Source of the DNA: Helianthus annuus
Taxonomy: Eukaryota > Streptophyta > Magnoliopsida > Asterales > Asteraceae
Assembly (NCBI RefSeq): GCF_002127325.2
Contig: NC_035437.2
Location: 159,323,097-159,387,096 of the forward strand
Length of the DNA stretch: 64,000 nt
Reading direction: 5' to 3'
Shown here: positions 43,168-54,240 of the stretch, piece by piece
Position numbering within the stretch: the first letter of the stretch is position 1
Layout of the letters: each line of letters starts with the position of its first letter
Position numbers and translations under genes: made by a program
Notes under the pieces: model-generated
What the model saw: the letters and a program-made list of their open reading frames with translations, nothing else
Databases searched by the model: none
What the model was told of the DNA's origin: nothing

Positions 43168-43427
43168 AGACCGATACCACCTGATGCAGTTCCACGTGCA
43201 ATCAAATGGCTCAAAAGCGTAATGATTAATCAAAGACGATAAACGAACCGAAAGGTTCAAGAACAACGTTCTTTTCTATTAAAATTCAATCAAAAACTAA
43301 ATAAACAATAAACCCTAGCTCCCTACTTATAGGTTAAATCATAATGTAACTAGGAAACAAATACGATAAAATAGGAAATTAAAATCTAAATAAATAATAA
43401 AAATAAATATTAATATAATCTGCATCA

Positions 43428-43663
43428 GATTCTATCTTTATTCTTTTTTTTTTCTCAAGTTCTTATTATTTGTTTTTATTTCAATACATGTGGTGAAGAT
43501 GTTTGCTCTTTATAATTATACCATGTGTCTTTTATGTCAAGTTATTGATGATACTTGAGGAGTTTTGACTCCAAAAATCAAAATACATGGTTTTACCGAT
43601 ACGGTATCATAACAGACCAAACCAATAACTAAACTCCTGGCGCATCCTTTCCGTAGTGCGCGG
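43428..43663. other. Flank between LTR element and hAT MITE
   Basis: AT-rich sequence with no ORF or repeat that I recognise. It may continue the same captured host-gene context as 36,950-38,192. Confidence 0.4.
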
Positions 43664-44296
43664 TAGGGGTGTGCAAAAATCCGAATTAACCGAAACATAA
43701 CCGAATTAACCGACAAAACCGAACCGAAAAAACCGAACCAAATAAGAACCGGTGGGTCGGTTAATGGTTTTTTTGAAAACCGAAAGTAGCAGTTCGGTTA
43801 CGGTTATCATTTTTTCCATACCCACCATAACCGAACGGACATGTAATAAATCTTTGTAGGATTTAGTACTTTTCACCATATTTTTAATATTTTATGTTTT
43901 TGACTGAAGATTTTTAGTACTTATGGGTTTTTCATATCATTTTTGTGGTTTTGGTTGAATGTTTATTTGAATTTATGGAATGTATCATATCACTTTATTT
44001 GGATATTCGATAATAATTAGTATTAATATTATAGATTATATGTATTTTTTAATACTATGTAATATATTAATATATACAAATATGCAATAACAATTTATTC
44101 CATGTTAAAAACATTAAGCTATTTTTAGCTAAGCTAAATACACGGTTAACCACCCATAACCGACCCGCTATAACCATCAAAACCGAATAATCGGTTATGG
44201 TTATGATTATCCAATAACCGACATCGCGGTTATGGTTATGGTTATGGTTATGGTTTTTAGTCAAAACCGACCCAAACTGACCCATGCACACCCCTA
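43664..44296. mobile_element. hAT-like MITE, 633 bp
   Basis: TAGGGGTGTGCAAAAATCCG at the left is mirrored by GACCCATGCACACCCCTA at the right. The 8-bp flanks GTGCGCGG (43,656-43,663) and GTGCGCAG (44,297-44,304) match at 7/8. Subterminal regions are full of CCGAACCGAAAAAACCG-type words and their complements. No transposase. Confidence 0.85.
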
Positions 44297-44505
44297 GTGC
44301 GCAGGACAAATAAATAAAACATTATCATTTCTTTCTAGCATTTTTTGCTGCTTTTATTTAGTTATGTATAATTTTCTGTTTGTTCAATTTTGCAAGTTTG
44401 TTTATGTAAAACGAGCGATTATGGTCTATAATCTTATATTATACAATTACATAAACGTGTGTTGTGTCGACCAATATAACTATCTAGACAGAGAAGGCAC
44501 ATTTA

Positions 44506-44853
44506 GACCATGCGTAGTCGTTAGAATTTGGGTGTTTTTTTTAGTTGAAGAACGCCCCTCCACGCCGGACCTTCCGCCCCCGTGGGCGTTTTTTGGCCAA
44601 AATTGGGCTTGACCGTTGTTAATTCCACGCCGGAGAAGAATTGGGTTGGCCAATGACAGTTATCTCCTTTTTGTTTGGCCAATAATTTTTTTTATGATTT
44701 TTTTTAATTTAATTTTATTACACCTCTTCTAACATAATGCCCATATCTCCACTACACCCATTTTACAAAACGCCCCATAATGCTTCATTGCTGACTGGGC
44801 TACCACATATCATAAAACGCTCAAAGGTATGGACATTACCACTACACATGGTC
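44506..44853. mobile_element. PIF/Harbinger-like MITE
   Basis: GACCATGCGTAGTCG and CCACTACACATGGTC are inverted ends. The interior shares AACGCCCC, GCCCATATCTCCACTACACC and TTGGCCAAT words with the element at 1,794-2,091. Flanks TTA and GTA do not match exactly. Confidence 0.6.
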
Positions 44854-45670
44854 GTAGCCTTAATCATGTTTTGGTTTGCTTTGCTTTGTTGGTACAGATA
44901 GTGATGTCACATGTTGGAAATTAAAGCCATCACTAGCTTTTTTTTTTTAACTTTTTGTTGACTAATGCTCTCCTGATGTTTTCACCCCAAAATGAATAAA
45001 AAAAAACTTTAGTGACAGACAGTAATCTTCATATTCTTGACTATAAAGCGTGGATAAGCAATTCTTTCATATGGGCTACTTATACTTGTTGGTCAAACAC
45101 ATGCTGAAGACTTGTTGAAAACTTGCTGGTCAAACATGATGAAGACTTGTTGAAAGCCCGAATGAGGTATCTTTTAACTCGAACGTCTTAATACTTTAAA
45201 TCTTTTTTATAATAGTGGGCCACACTTACATCATCTTGTTTGATCCGTTAGTGATAAAATATGATCTTGGATGATTCATCCATTAAAGCACACTAAGGGT
45301 ATTAGGATAAGCCGATAAGAAGCTACATACAAAAAAATACTTGGGCTCTTTTTTAATTTATGTACATAGGTATGCAAGGGCAGGTTCGTATCAGAACCAA
45401 AAAACACATTTGGGCTCTGAGAAAAAGAATACTTAGCTCGCTTTCTTTTGATCTCAATTGTTTTGTGGGTTTTGTACAAACTTTCTCCTATTTGGGAGTT
45501 GCTTATTATGATTAAAAAAACTAAACTCATCATTTTTCTGATATTGTAGCGATATTTCTCCACTATGATAAAAGTTTAATGCCTGAGAACCCATCAGCTA
45601 GGAGTGCATGCAACTTTCTTAGAACCGTGGACCAGAAAGTTTGCTTAACATGTTGGTTTAATGTGCTTCA
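44854..45670. other. Spacer without recognisable gene
   Basis: AT-rich; two short direct words (GAAGACTTGTTGAAA) near 45,103 and 45,133. The 95-codon minus-strand frame at 45,276-45,563 has no recognisable features. Ends with CTTCA, the left target duplication of the copia element. Confidence 0.5.
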
Positions 45671-48600
45671 TGTTAGGATCGACAACACCCGTTGAACACG
45701 AATTGCGGAATACACACGAACAACTGAACACTCGGACCACACTCTCTCACTCACTGTCACTCAAGAACACAAGGATTTAACGTGGTTCGGTCTAAACTGA
45801 CCTACGTCCACGGGTAACTAGGAGTTTATATTTAGCTTGGATGAGGTACAAAGTTTACAATACATATGAATCTCTTATATAGAGATTGAAGAAAGAGAAA
45901 GACAAGATCCGTGAATTATGGATCACAGGAAGATTGGATAACCCTGTGGATATCATCCTCTTATCCTGCTTTCTGACCTCAACTTGATCAAGTTGTCAAG
46001 TTGGCTTCACACTCAACAATGTCAATTTGTCAAGTTGGCTTCATACTCAACAATCTCCCACTTGAAGTCATGGGATAATCTTCACCCGTGCTTCAACTGT
46101 GCATCTGTATCTCTGTAAAAACTTTAGCTCTTAGCTCCTTCCTAGTTACCCCGGCCTTTTCTTCAATTAACTTGAAGGCCCGTTGAAGCTCCCACTGAGC
46201 CTCAACTCATCAGTCATGGCTAAATCTGCCCCTGACCCGTTCTCTGTCTCTACCGGCTCCCACTGACACGAACTGCCGGATTCTGAGAAAACCTGAGAAC
46301 TAACACTCTCCGAATAAAGCAGGTAATTTACTGGAGAGACTTTTACCACTGGAATACTGGTTCTCTTAACCCACTGTCGTCTGGGAGTTCTGACTGAAAC
46401 ACTACCTGTGCTCCCACTGCCACGAATACCCTTGACTGGTTTCTCTGAACCTTTCTTAGCACGTTCAACCTGAATCTGACCTGTGGCTCTGGGTTTGTCT
46501 CCTGCAAAACAAACCTTCTTCTGGCCACGAGATTCTGTGAACCGGATCTTGGTCTTCTTCTGAACTGGGACGGTTACTCCCTCAGACGATAAACTGACCA
46601 TATACAGCGAACCCCGTTTCTTTCCTCGAGCTACGACTAGATTTCCCTTTAGAACCTTCCACTGCTCGTTCCTGAACTTAACCTCGTGCCCCTGTTCATC
46701 CAACTGCCCAACAGAAATTAACTGTTTCTTTAAGCTTGGAATCACCCTGACATCCTTCAAAGTCCATGAACCGACTGGAGTCTTCAGATCTAAGTCACCC
46801 ATGCTCGTCACATCAAGAACCTCATCGTTCGCAAGTCTTACCTTACCAAAATCACCTTCTTTCAGATTTCGCAGTGCTTCACTGCTGTGGGTAGCGTGAA
46901 ATGAAGCACCCGAATCCATAACCCAGGAATCCACACTGCTCTCCACACTACAGATCAAAATATCATCATCTGAGTGGGCTACTGTAGCGTTAACTTCTTT
47001 CTTCTCATTTGGACAATGATTCCTAAAATGTCCTACCTCTTTGCAGTTCCAACAGGTTACATCGCCTCGAGCCCTAGACTGACTCCTATTTCTGTTCCTG
47101 CTCTGACTATCTCTGTTATTCTTCCTTCCTCTGCCAACATTCAGTAATTCACTCGACGATCCACTCGAACTTCTTCTTCTGACGTCCTCGCTCAGAATAA
47201 GATCATGAATCCCTTCAAAAGTAAATCCGCTGGTACCTGATGAACTGGAAATCGCTGTAACAGTTCCGGACCAACTGTCTGGCAAAGAAGATAACAGTAG
47301 CAAAGCTTGAACTTCATCTTCGAATTTGATGCCCACTGACGCAAGTCTGGCCAAATTTAATTTGTTGATGTGCTCTGTGACTGAACTGCCTTCCCTCATC
47401 CTAGTATTCACCAGCTCTCGAATCAGAAAGACCTTATTAGCTGGCGAAGGCTTCTCGTACATGTTAGATAGGGCTAACATCATACCACTTGTTGTGGTTT
47501 CCTTCATGATATTGAATGCCACAGTCTTTGATAACGCCAATGTAACAACTGCCCTGGCTTTCCTGTCTTTTGATTCCCAATCTGCTGGTTCCACCCTTTC
47601 TGGTCTAACTCCTGTTAACACAATATCAAGATCTTTTTGAACCAATAATGCCTCAATCTGCATCTTCCACCAGCTAAAATCTGTACTGTTAAACTTATCG
47701 ATTTGAACTTTCCCGTCTTCTGCCATGTTAACAAACACAACTAACCGAAATTTAAATCGAAATATAAACCGAAAATCAAACTGAAACAACCGAAACAAGC
47801 ACTGGTCTACGGTTCTGTTTCTTCGATCTTCAACGAAACGATACTCTGAAAATTTGCTGGTTTAACCGGACAAAAACTGATCTTGAAAATTTTAAACCTT
47901 CTGCCTAATGCCCCAAAAAATTTTAGTTCTTTGAAAAAATAAAAGTTTGGCTAGTACTGCCAAAGGATTAAATAAACAGAACTAAACCCAATTTTCTTTT
48001 AAAGTTGAGGGGCCTTCTGGTCAAATTGACAACCTTTACTTCTCCACCAAAATAAAACACGCCTGTCTTTCTTCTTCTTCCTACGCACAGAACAAAGAAA
48101 AAAACTTCTCTCCTTCTGAAATCCAGCGAACCCCAAGCAAAATCGAAACCCTAAACCTTCGATTTTGAAACCCTAGATGCGATATTTGGCAACAATGGTT
48201 TCTAATTCGAAACCCTAGGCGGCGGCTGGCGGCGGGAAGATGACCGGCGGTTCTGCCGGCGGTTCTGACGGCTGTGGAGACGATTCTGATGACGTTGGAG
48301 GCGGTTCTGATGGCGGTGGAGGCGAAACTGATGGCTTCTGATCGGAACTGATGGTTTCTGATGGCTTCTGATCGGAACCCTAGTTCCGGTTTCACAGGTC
48401 AGTATCTTCTCCTTCTACACCTTCGTTTCTGTTCGGTTCAACAACAAGAGCCTGAGCTCTGATACCAGTTGTTAGGATCGACAACACACGTTGAACACGA
48501 ATTGCGGAATACACACGAACAACTGAACACTCGGACCACACTCTCTCACTCACTGTCACTCAAGAACACAAGGATTTAACGTGGTTCGGTCTAAACTGAC

Positions 48601-48841
48601 CTACGTCCACGGGCAACTAGGAGTTTATATTTAGCTTGGATGAGGTACAAAGTTTACAATACATATGAATATCTTATATAGAGATTGAAGAAAGAGAAAG
48701 ACAAGATCCGTGAATTATGTATCACAGGAAGATTGTGGATATCATCCTCTTATCCTGCTTTCTGACCTCAACTTGATCAAATTGTCAAGTTGGCTTCACA
48801 CTCAACAATGTCAATTTGTCAAGTTGGCTTCATACTCAACA
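45671..48841 (-). mobile_element. Ty1/copia element with gag-protease only
   Basis: LTRs 45,671-46,052 (382 bp) and 48,470-48,841 (372 bp) start TGTTAGGATC and end CAACA; target duplications CTTCA at 45,666-45,670 and 48,842-48,846. PBS on the minus strand is TGGTATCAGAGCTCAGG next to the right LTR; PPT AAGTGGGAGAT next to the left LTR. LTRs differ by an 11-bp deletion and a few bases, so insertion is recent. Integrase, RT and RNase H are missing. Confidence 0.92.
46167..47726 (-). CDS. copia Gag-protease polyprotein, truncated pol
   Basis: From MAEDGKVQIDKF the 519-residue protein has a copia gag (KMQIEALLVQKDL, then LSSLPDSW), an Arg/Ser-rich linker, one zinc knuckle CWNCKEVGHFRNHC starting at residue 225, and an aspartic protease active site WVMDSGASFH at residue 271, followed by a normal post-protease region to LYMVSLSSEG. 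It then jumps to a basic segment and a tail of the type that separates integrase from RT in larger copia elements, so the integrase core and RT were removed while keeping the frame. It may still supply Gag in trans; that is inference. An upstream ATG-less extension to 47,798 is likely leader. Confidence 0.88.
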   Translation of the reverse strand: MAEDGKVQIDKFNSTDFSWWKMQIEALLVQKDLDIVLTGVRPERVEPADWESKDRKARAVVTLALSKTVAFNIMKETTTSGMMLALSNMYEKPSPANKVFLIRELVNTRMREGSSVTEHINKLNLARLASVGIKFEDEVQALLLLSSLPDSWSGTVTAISSSSGTSGFTFEGIHDLILSEDVRRRSSSGSSSELLNVGRGRKNNRDSQSRNRNRSQSRARGDVTCWNCKEVGHFRNHCPNEKKEVNATVAHSDDDILICSVESSVDSWVMDSGASFHATHSSEALRNLKEGDFGKVRLANDEVLDVTSMGDLDLKTPVGSWTLKDVRVIPSLKKQLISVGQLDEQGHEVKFRNEQWKVLKGNLVVARGKKRGSLYMVSLSSEGVTVPVQKKTKIRFTESRGQKKVCFAGDKPRATGQIQVERAKKGSEKPVKGIRGSGSTGSVSVRTPRRQWVKRTSIPVVKVSPVNYLLYSESVSSQVFSESGSSCQWEPVETENGSGADLAMTDELRLSGSFNGPSS

Positions 48842-48846
48842 CTTCA

Positions 48847-50552
48847 GGTATATATTATTCGTGTAATTGCCTTCATCTTGGATTAAATATAGCTATATTT
48901 TATATTTACGTTAATCGACACTGGATTGGATGTTCTTCCACGTACTCGCGAGTTTTTGTGGTATGTATTAGTCAACCTTCATATACTTCCAAATATTAAG
49001 AATGCTAAGGCACTACTTTATGTTAACGGGTCAAATGGGTTCAGATTGAAATAGGTTGTTTCTATGACAGACATGTCGGGTTTGGTTGATCCATTGACAG
49101 TTTTCTCTTCTATAAAGTTTTAAACAACTCATTAATGTGTTGATTTCGATTACATAAACAATACTATCACAAAAATATTTTTTTTTCAAATAAAAATGTT
49201 ATTTTTTTAGTTTAAGAAATGGCCATGGCATGTTTTTACATGCTACAAGTTTAGAATGTGTACCGAATTTATTGAGCAAGGAGCCCGGACGATTCCAGTA
49301 GGACCGTATATGGTAGAGTTGTACCATACTGTCACACACTCACACGATTCCATATATGGTATAATTGAACCATTAACAACTTTTCCCATGTATCCATTGC
49401 AGGTGAGGGGCAGCCGCGCGTATCATTTGGGAAAATTGAACCAGTAACAACTTTTCACATGTATGATGTATCCAATGTTTCCCCTACACCTAGAAACGTC
49501 TTTGGTATCCTGGAGCCTCCTTTTTTCCAGGTATCTATTGTGTCACTTTTAATAGTGATCAAACACTTTTCTTTTACCTTTTAAAATTGTGTTTTTCTTG
49601 TTGCACAAATAGCAGAGATGATGCAGTTAATGGGATGCATGGATGAGAGGTGAAACCAGGGACCAAGGACTCAATTCTCTGAATTTTCAATCGGCCAACA
49701 TGCTTCTTTGGATGCAACAAAGATTCGACCCGTCGTTCGTGATTCAAACCAAAATCGGTAGCGCTATAGTCGAAACTGGTACCCGTAATATTTTTTTTAT
49801 GGTTCTCGATCTATCAATGTAAAACACGTTTTGCTATCCTTATTGGCGTAATTTGCCTTCATTTTTTGGATTTTTCAGTATTGTAATGAACCGAAACAAT
49901 GTTTTGATAAAAAATTCTTAAGGTTCAATAAACCTAGCTATTTATATGAAAATTATTGACTTTCTTCGCGTGTTTGTGACATTATACGTTCTACAACTAT
50001 TTTTCCGTTGAGTGGAATAAGATGTTAGAAACCCGGGATTGGCTGTGGTTCGTAATAGACATCATATTGGGACACCAGCCGCAACGCACGGGCATTCACA
50101 TTATCCAATCTAAAAAATACTGATGTTCTTGCAAGATCCAAAATTTAAATTTCAACAACACTACAATGTCTATATTTGAATCTTTGAACATATTTCATTA
50201 TTTGTAAATTGATCTCCATATGTTATTACAAACGCCAAAGTTATTGGGGTTCAGAAGTGTGAAAAATGTTCTATAGAATACTAACAAAAATGAGTTTCGC
50301 GTTGCAAATTGTCGCTCCCTCAGCAACGCGCGGGTTCGCCACTAATAGGCTAAAAAATGAAAGAACAGACATTTGGGCTTGGAGTATGAAGAATCAAGTG
50401 CCTAATTTTAGCAAGATTACCTACGAATTACATATTGTTTGGAGTTCAGATTATGCCTCTTTTATTTTAAATTTGGTTTTTCAATTGAGCATTGCTATAA
50501 ATATAGTTTTTGTTTTGTTCATTAGGGACTAATACAACAATACACATATACT
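48847..50552. other. Unassigned sequence with possible gene fragments
   Basis: A phrase TTGAACCATTAACAACTTTT near 49,367 recurs as TTGAACCAGTAACAACTTTT near 49,436, flanking a candidate acceptor (TTGCAG|GTGAGG). Helitron-like 3' words (GCCGCAACGCACGGGC at 50,080 and CAGCAACGCGCGGG at 50,320) occur but without clear CTAG ends. I recognise no gene. Confidence 0.4.
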
Positions 50553-51944
50553 TGATCGGAGTGTCGCGCTCCGGTCAAAGATAATATTTATAATTACCCT
50601 TAACAATGTGTTAGTGGTAGTAAGGGGTCGAACCACGAAGAGTATGTGGTTTGTGTGTGGATTCGAATGAATTAAACAATTGTCAAAATTTATGAAGCTT
50701 GCTAAAGTATGTTTGTGTTTTCGTTTGATGGAAAGATATGATTTTTAACTAACTGAATTGATGCAAATGATTAACAACTACTAATTAACGACTGCAATGA
50801 AAATTGGTTACTAGAACAATAATAATAAAAAGGAATCACGCCCGGTTTCGGTAATTATTAACCTAGGATTTCTACAAGTTTTAGTTTCAACTCAAATGCA
50901 TTCGATTAACGGATTTAGTGTACCGTGACTTAGGTGCTACTAGCTATCGACGTCTCGAAGAATGGACAAAAAGACACTTTATAATCAACACAAGTAAATC
51001 CTAACAACGACAACGTACAATTACATATCACCGTTTCGCAAAGTCATAACTTTTAACATCGCTCGACAATTCACGAATTCGTAACAAATGTAATACTATT
51101 GTCTAAAGTTTCAAAAACCAAATACAAATTGTCACTAAGATGAAACAAGAACAAATTGAAACCCTAAAATTAACAACTACCTACACCGGGGTGAAACCGA
51201 GATGATTAGCCGCTCATGATTGATGCAACTTGATCACCGGATGTTTGGAATGCGGATGGAGTCATCTTGAAGCTTGATTGGAGGATTGGTGAATGATGGA
51301 GAATTAGGGTTTATGGAATGATGATGGTGAAGTGGTGAATGGATGAAGAACTAGGGCTATGGATTAATTGTGATGATGATGAATTCGGGTTGTAGAGATG
51401 AAGATGGATGGAATGGTAGGTGATAGATGGGTGGTTGTGGCTCCAAGAACAAGATTCAAAAAACTCAAAAGAAGGTGTAACCCCCGAATTCAATGATCCC
51501 CCACCAATAGGAATCGATCCAACACTTCAAAACCCACAAATTCGCGTTCCTGACTTTGACGAGCCGTCGCCGACGGTGGATGTGTCCGTCGGCGACGGTG
51601 TGTGGATGGTTGAGATTGGCCGACGGCTTAATTCCCTGTCTACGGAGAAAATCAGGCGACGGTGGTTTACACAAGCCGTCGGCGACGGCCCATATGGGCG
51701 TCGGCGACGGTGCCCAGAAACCCCTCTTTCTGTTTTTCGCACTCCTTGCTCCCGGTTGACCCGTTTTGCTTCCCGGTGGTCCCGTTTTCACTCCGGTGAC
51801 CCGTAAAGCCCCCGAAAAGCTCCTTAAACTCCAGTAGACCTGCAAAACACAAATCTAATCAAGAGTAGGCAATTCGAAACTAAAACTTGTGTAAAAACAT
51901 CAAATTATACAATTACAAGCACCGGTTTTCAACCACGTATCACA
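50553..51944 (-). repeat. 3' LTR of an Athila-like element
   Basis: On the minus strand TGTGATACGTGG follows a purine tract (CAAGTGTGGGGA), and the far end is ACTCCGATCA at about 50,553. Length about 1.4 kb. GC-rich repeats with GCCGTCGGCGACGG palindromes lie at 51,560-51,715. No matching 5' LTR is in the window. Confidence 0.6.
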
Positions 51945-52346
51945 TCCCCACACTTGTCTTTTGCTTGCCCTCAAGCAAATCTGTTTTTCACTTTCACGTG
52001 GGTCGAACAATGAATATACATCCCATTCCCGAGACAAAGGTTAAGGTCTAATGTCATGCTAAAGTTCAAACTCTTTAGAATATTCAATGTATTTAACGGT
52101 AACATGCTTTTAGATACACAAATGGTTACCCAAGATTAACCCGCCCGTAAAACTAACAACTCATGCATATCCCTCACAATGTGCTCTCCACTCGGCTTAA
52201 AATTTGCTAACATGTATAACATGTTAGCATTTCAACAATTAATCGCTCAAAACCGATTAGAACACGTACCCGCATAGGCTTGCAACTCAATCATTCTCCA
52301 CTATCGAACACAAATACTAAGCACAAGTCAAAAGGTCTTTGAAGGG
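51945..52346 (-). other. 3' internal region of the outer Athila-like element
   Basis: CCCCACACTTGTCTTTTGCT followed by CCCTCAAGCAAA parallels CCCCACACTTGAACC and TCCTCAAGCAAG at 54,246 in the inner element, so the two are related families. It is cut at GAAGGG by the start of the inner LTR. Confidence 0.6.
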
Positions 52347-54240
52347 TGGTACGTGCGTGACTATACATATTTTTACAATGAAATTACACACGAATTGGTT
52401 TTAAATTTATAAAAGTGATTATTACTTTTACATCAAAACACACACGAAAGAGGCAAGTGTACCCCGTCATATATGTAGTAAAGTATCGGTAAGAACCAAG
52501 TATCGATCCACGGAAATGGGCGGAGAAATAATACTAGACCTTTGCCACTAAATTACCGGTAAAAACATAATTTGTTTTGGTTTTAATTAATCTAAAGTAA
52601 GCATAAATAAATATTTATCAAACATAGTAGATTATATATAAATAGCCTTGCTTAATACACAACCAAAGCATGTCAACTAAGTCAGTTTTGCCACTAGAAG
52701 CATTCGGTCAATTTTCCATTTTGAGACAATTAGTATCCCTTTCGGGAATCCTAACATGACAATCATTCGGAAAGTTAAAACGATAAACACACTTTAACCA
52801 CCTAAAATTGTTCTTTAACGTGCGATTGATTAATGTCTACAAAAATCTCCTAAAAATAAGTTAGTCATCCGTTAGGAGTTTTCTAACCTCACTTAATCAA
52901 GGAAAGCAACACCGATAAACACAATGCAACCACCGAGACAAGCATAAACTAGATTAAATCACAACCGAGTTCATTTTACAAATCTTGCACATAAATTCAC
53001 CAAGATAGCAATTTTGGCCGAAACTACTAACTAAGCTAACAAATCATGGCAAGAATTCGTAACAACACCATCTAACCCGTTAGAGTCCTTCCGTGAGGGC
53101 AAGCTCTCTTGATTAATAATAATTACATTTTATTAAACCACTAACCCGTTAGAGTATCATGGTGCCTACATTTTAACCAAGTTAAACGAGTTAACCAAAT
53201 TAAAAGTTTACTAATACATGATTAAATAAGCTTCATTTTGCAACTATCTTACCTAACCAAGCACCAATCATCCAACACAATTACTTATAATCAAGAAATC
53301 AATATCAATAACAAGGTTGCAAACCAATCATCAAAGATAATCATAGAAAATACTTCAAAATGTCATTACAAACAAAGATTAACATACTAATGGTTATAAT
53401 CAAGCAAGGGATTGTTGTGTTTTTGCCCAAAGGCTACAATAATACATAAATATTAATCTAAATGCTTGAAACATTAACAAAAGTATGGAAAGATTAGAAA
53501 ACCCAACCATAAACAAGCACAAGATTAAGAATCCGGATAGTAAATGAGCAAAACCGGGCAATGTGGCTTGAATCCGAGTGAAAGCAGAAGCCTTCGGACC
53601 CTCAAAATCGCCTGCAGAGCTCTCCAAAATTCCAGAGTTACTAATAGAATAGTTCTGTTCTGTTTTTATGCTTTTTCGGTGTCGCACGGTCGTTCTCCGA
53701 TCGCACGGCCGTGCACTTTAAGCAATTATTGGTGGTGGTCCACCATACTGCATGACATCAGCAGAGTTGACTGGTCTTCGGTCTCGCACGGGCGTGCCAT
53801 GGGGTGCACGGGCGTGCATATCCGGGATCGGGGCTTGTCATCGAATCCGCATGGGGGTGCAACCATTCGCACGGGGGTGCAACCATTCGCACGGGGGTGC
53901 AACCATTCGCACGGGGGTGCGTTGCCGGGATTTCGTTGCACTCCTGATCGCACTGGGTGTGCAACGCCGAGCTGAGCCTTGTTGTCGCATCCGCACGGGG
54001 GTGCCACCAACCGCATGGGGGTGCAACTTGCCCAGATCAGATTTCTTCACAGAATCTTCGCAGCTTTGTCGTTTCACCCGAAAAATCATCGTGTTCATCA
54101 TTTTCTTGTTTGGTATGTTGTTTTAGGCCTGTAAACAAAAATATACCTGATTAAGTATCCGAATGACGGTTTTACGGCCGAAAACGCATAAAATGGGGAT
54201 AAAATGGGGGACTAAAATATGTGTAAATTAGTGAATATCA
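52347..54240 (-). repeat. Athila/Tat-like LTR, first copy (1.9 kb)
   Basis: Minus-strand start TGATATTCACTAATTTACAC, end near ACGCACGTGTCA. Positions 53,690-54,030 contain repeated words GCACGGGGGTGCAACCATTC and GCACGGGCGTGC. The open frames over this area on both strands are by-products of those repeats. The first four bases of the outer end differ from copy 2 (GGT versus ACA). Confidence 0.8.

Larger units (their letters stand above)
38193..43427 (-). mobile_element. Small non-autonomous LTR retrotransposon, interrupted
   Basis: LTRs 38,193-38,423 (231 bp) and 43,182-43,427 (246 bp) start TGATGCAG and end GCATCA. On the minus strand the PBS (GGTGGTATCGGTC) follows the right LTR and a purine tract (AAGATAGGGAGAA) precedes the left LTR. 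Without the inserted Helitron the element is only about 1.8 kb, carrying one ORF and no pol. No matching target duplication (ATTAG left, GATTC right). Confidence 0.8.

Noticed and set aside
38193..43427. Target-site duplication for the small LTR element
   Set aside because: The five bases on the two sides (ATTAG, GATTC) do not match.
44067..44309. 80-codon frame within the hAT MITE
   Set aside because: Encoded by the CCGAACC/GGTTATGG subterminal repeats of a MITE; Asn/His-rich peptide without domain.
48081..48395. 104-codon frame in the copia leader
   Set aside because: It lies between the PBS and the gag start, is low complexity (repeated GGCGGTTCTG), and has no recognisable domain.
26968..50345. 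A single giant plus-strand Helitron carrying the pyrophosphatase exon
   Set aside because: A start-like TCTATATATC at 26,968 and an end-like CAACGCGCGGG..CTAA near 50,340 exist, but the hairpin is weak and more than 20 kb lies between, so the pairing is unsupported.
53544..54154. Several overlapping frames of 60-143 codons on both strands in the LTR
   Set aside because: They are created by GCACGGGGGTGC repeats free of stops; their peptides are arginine/proline-rich artefacts.
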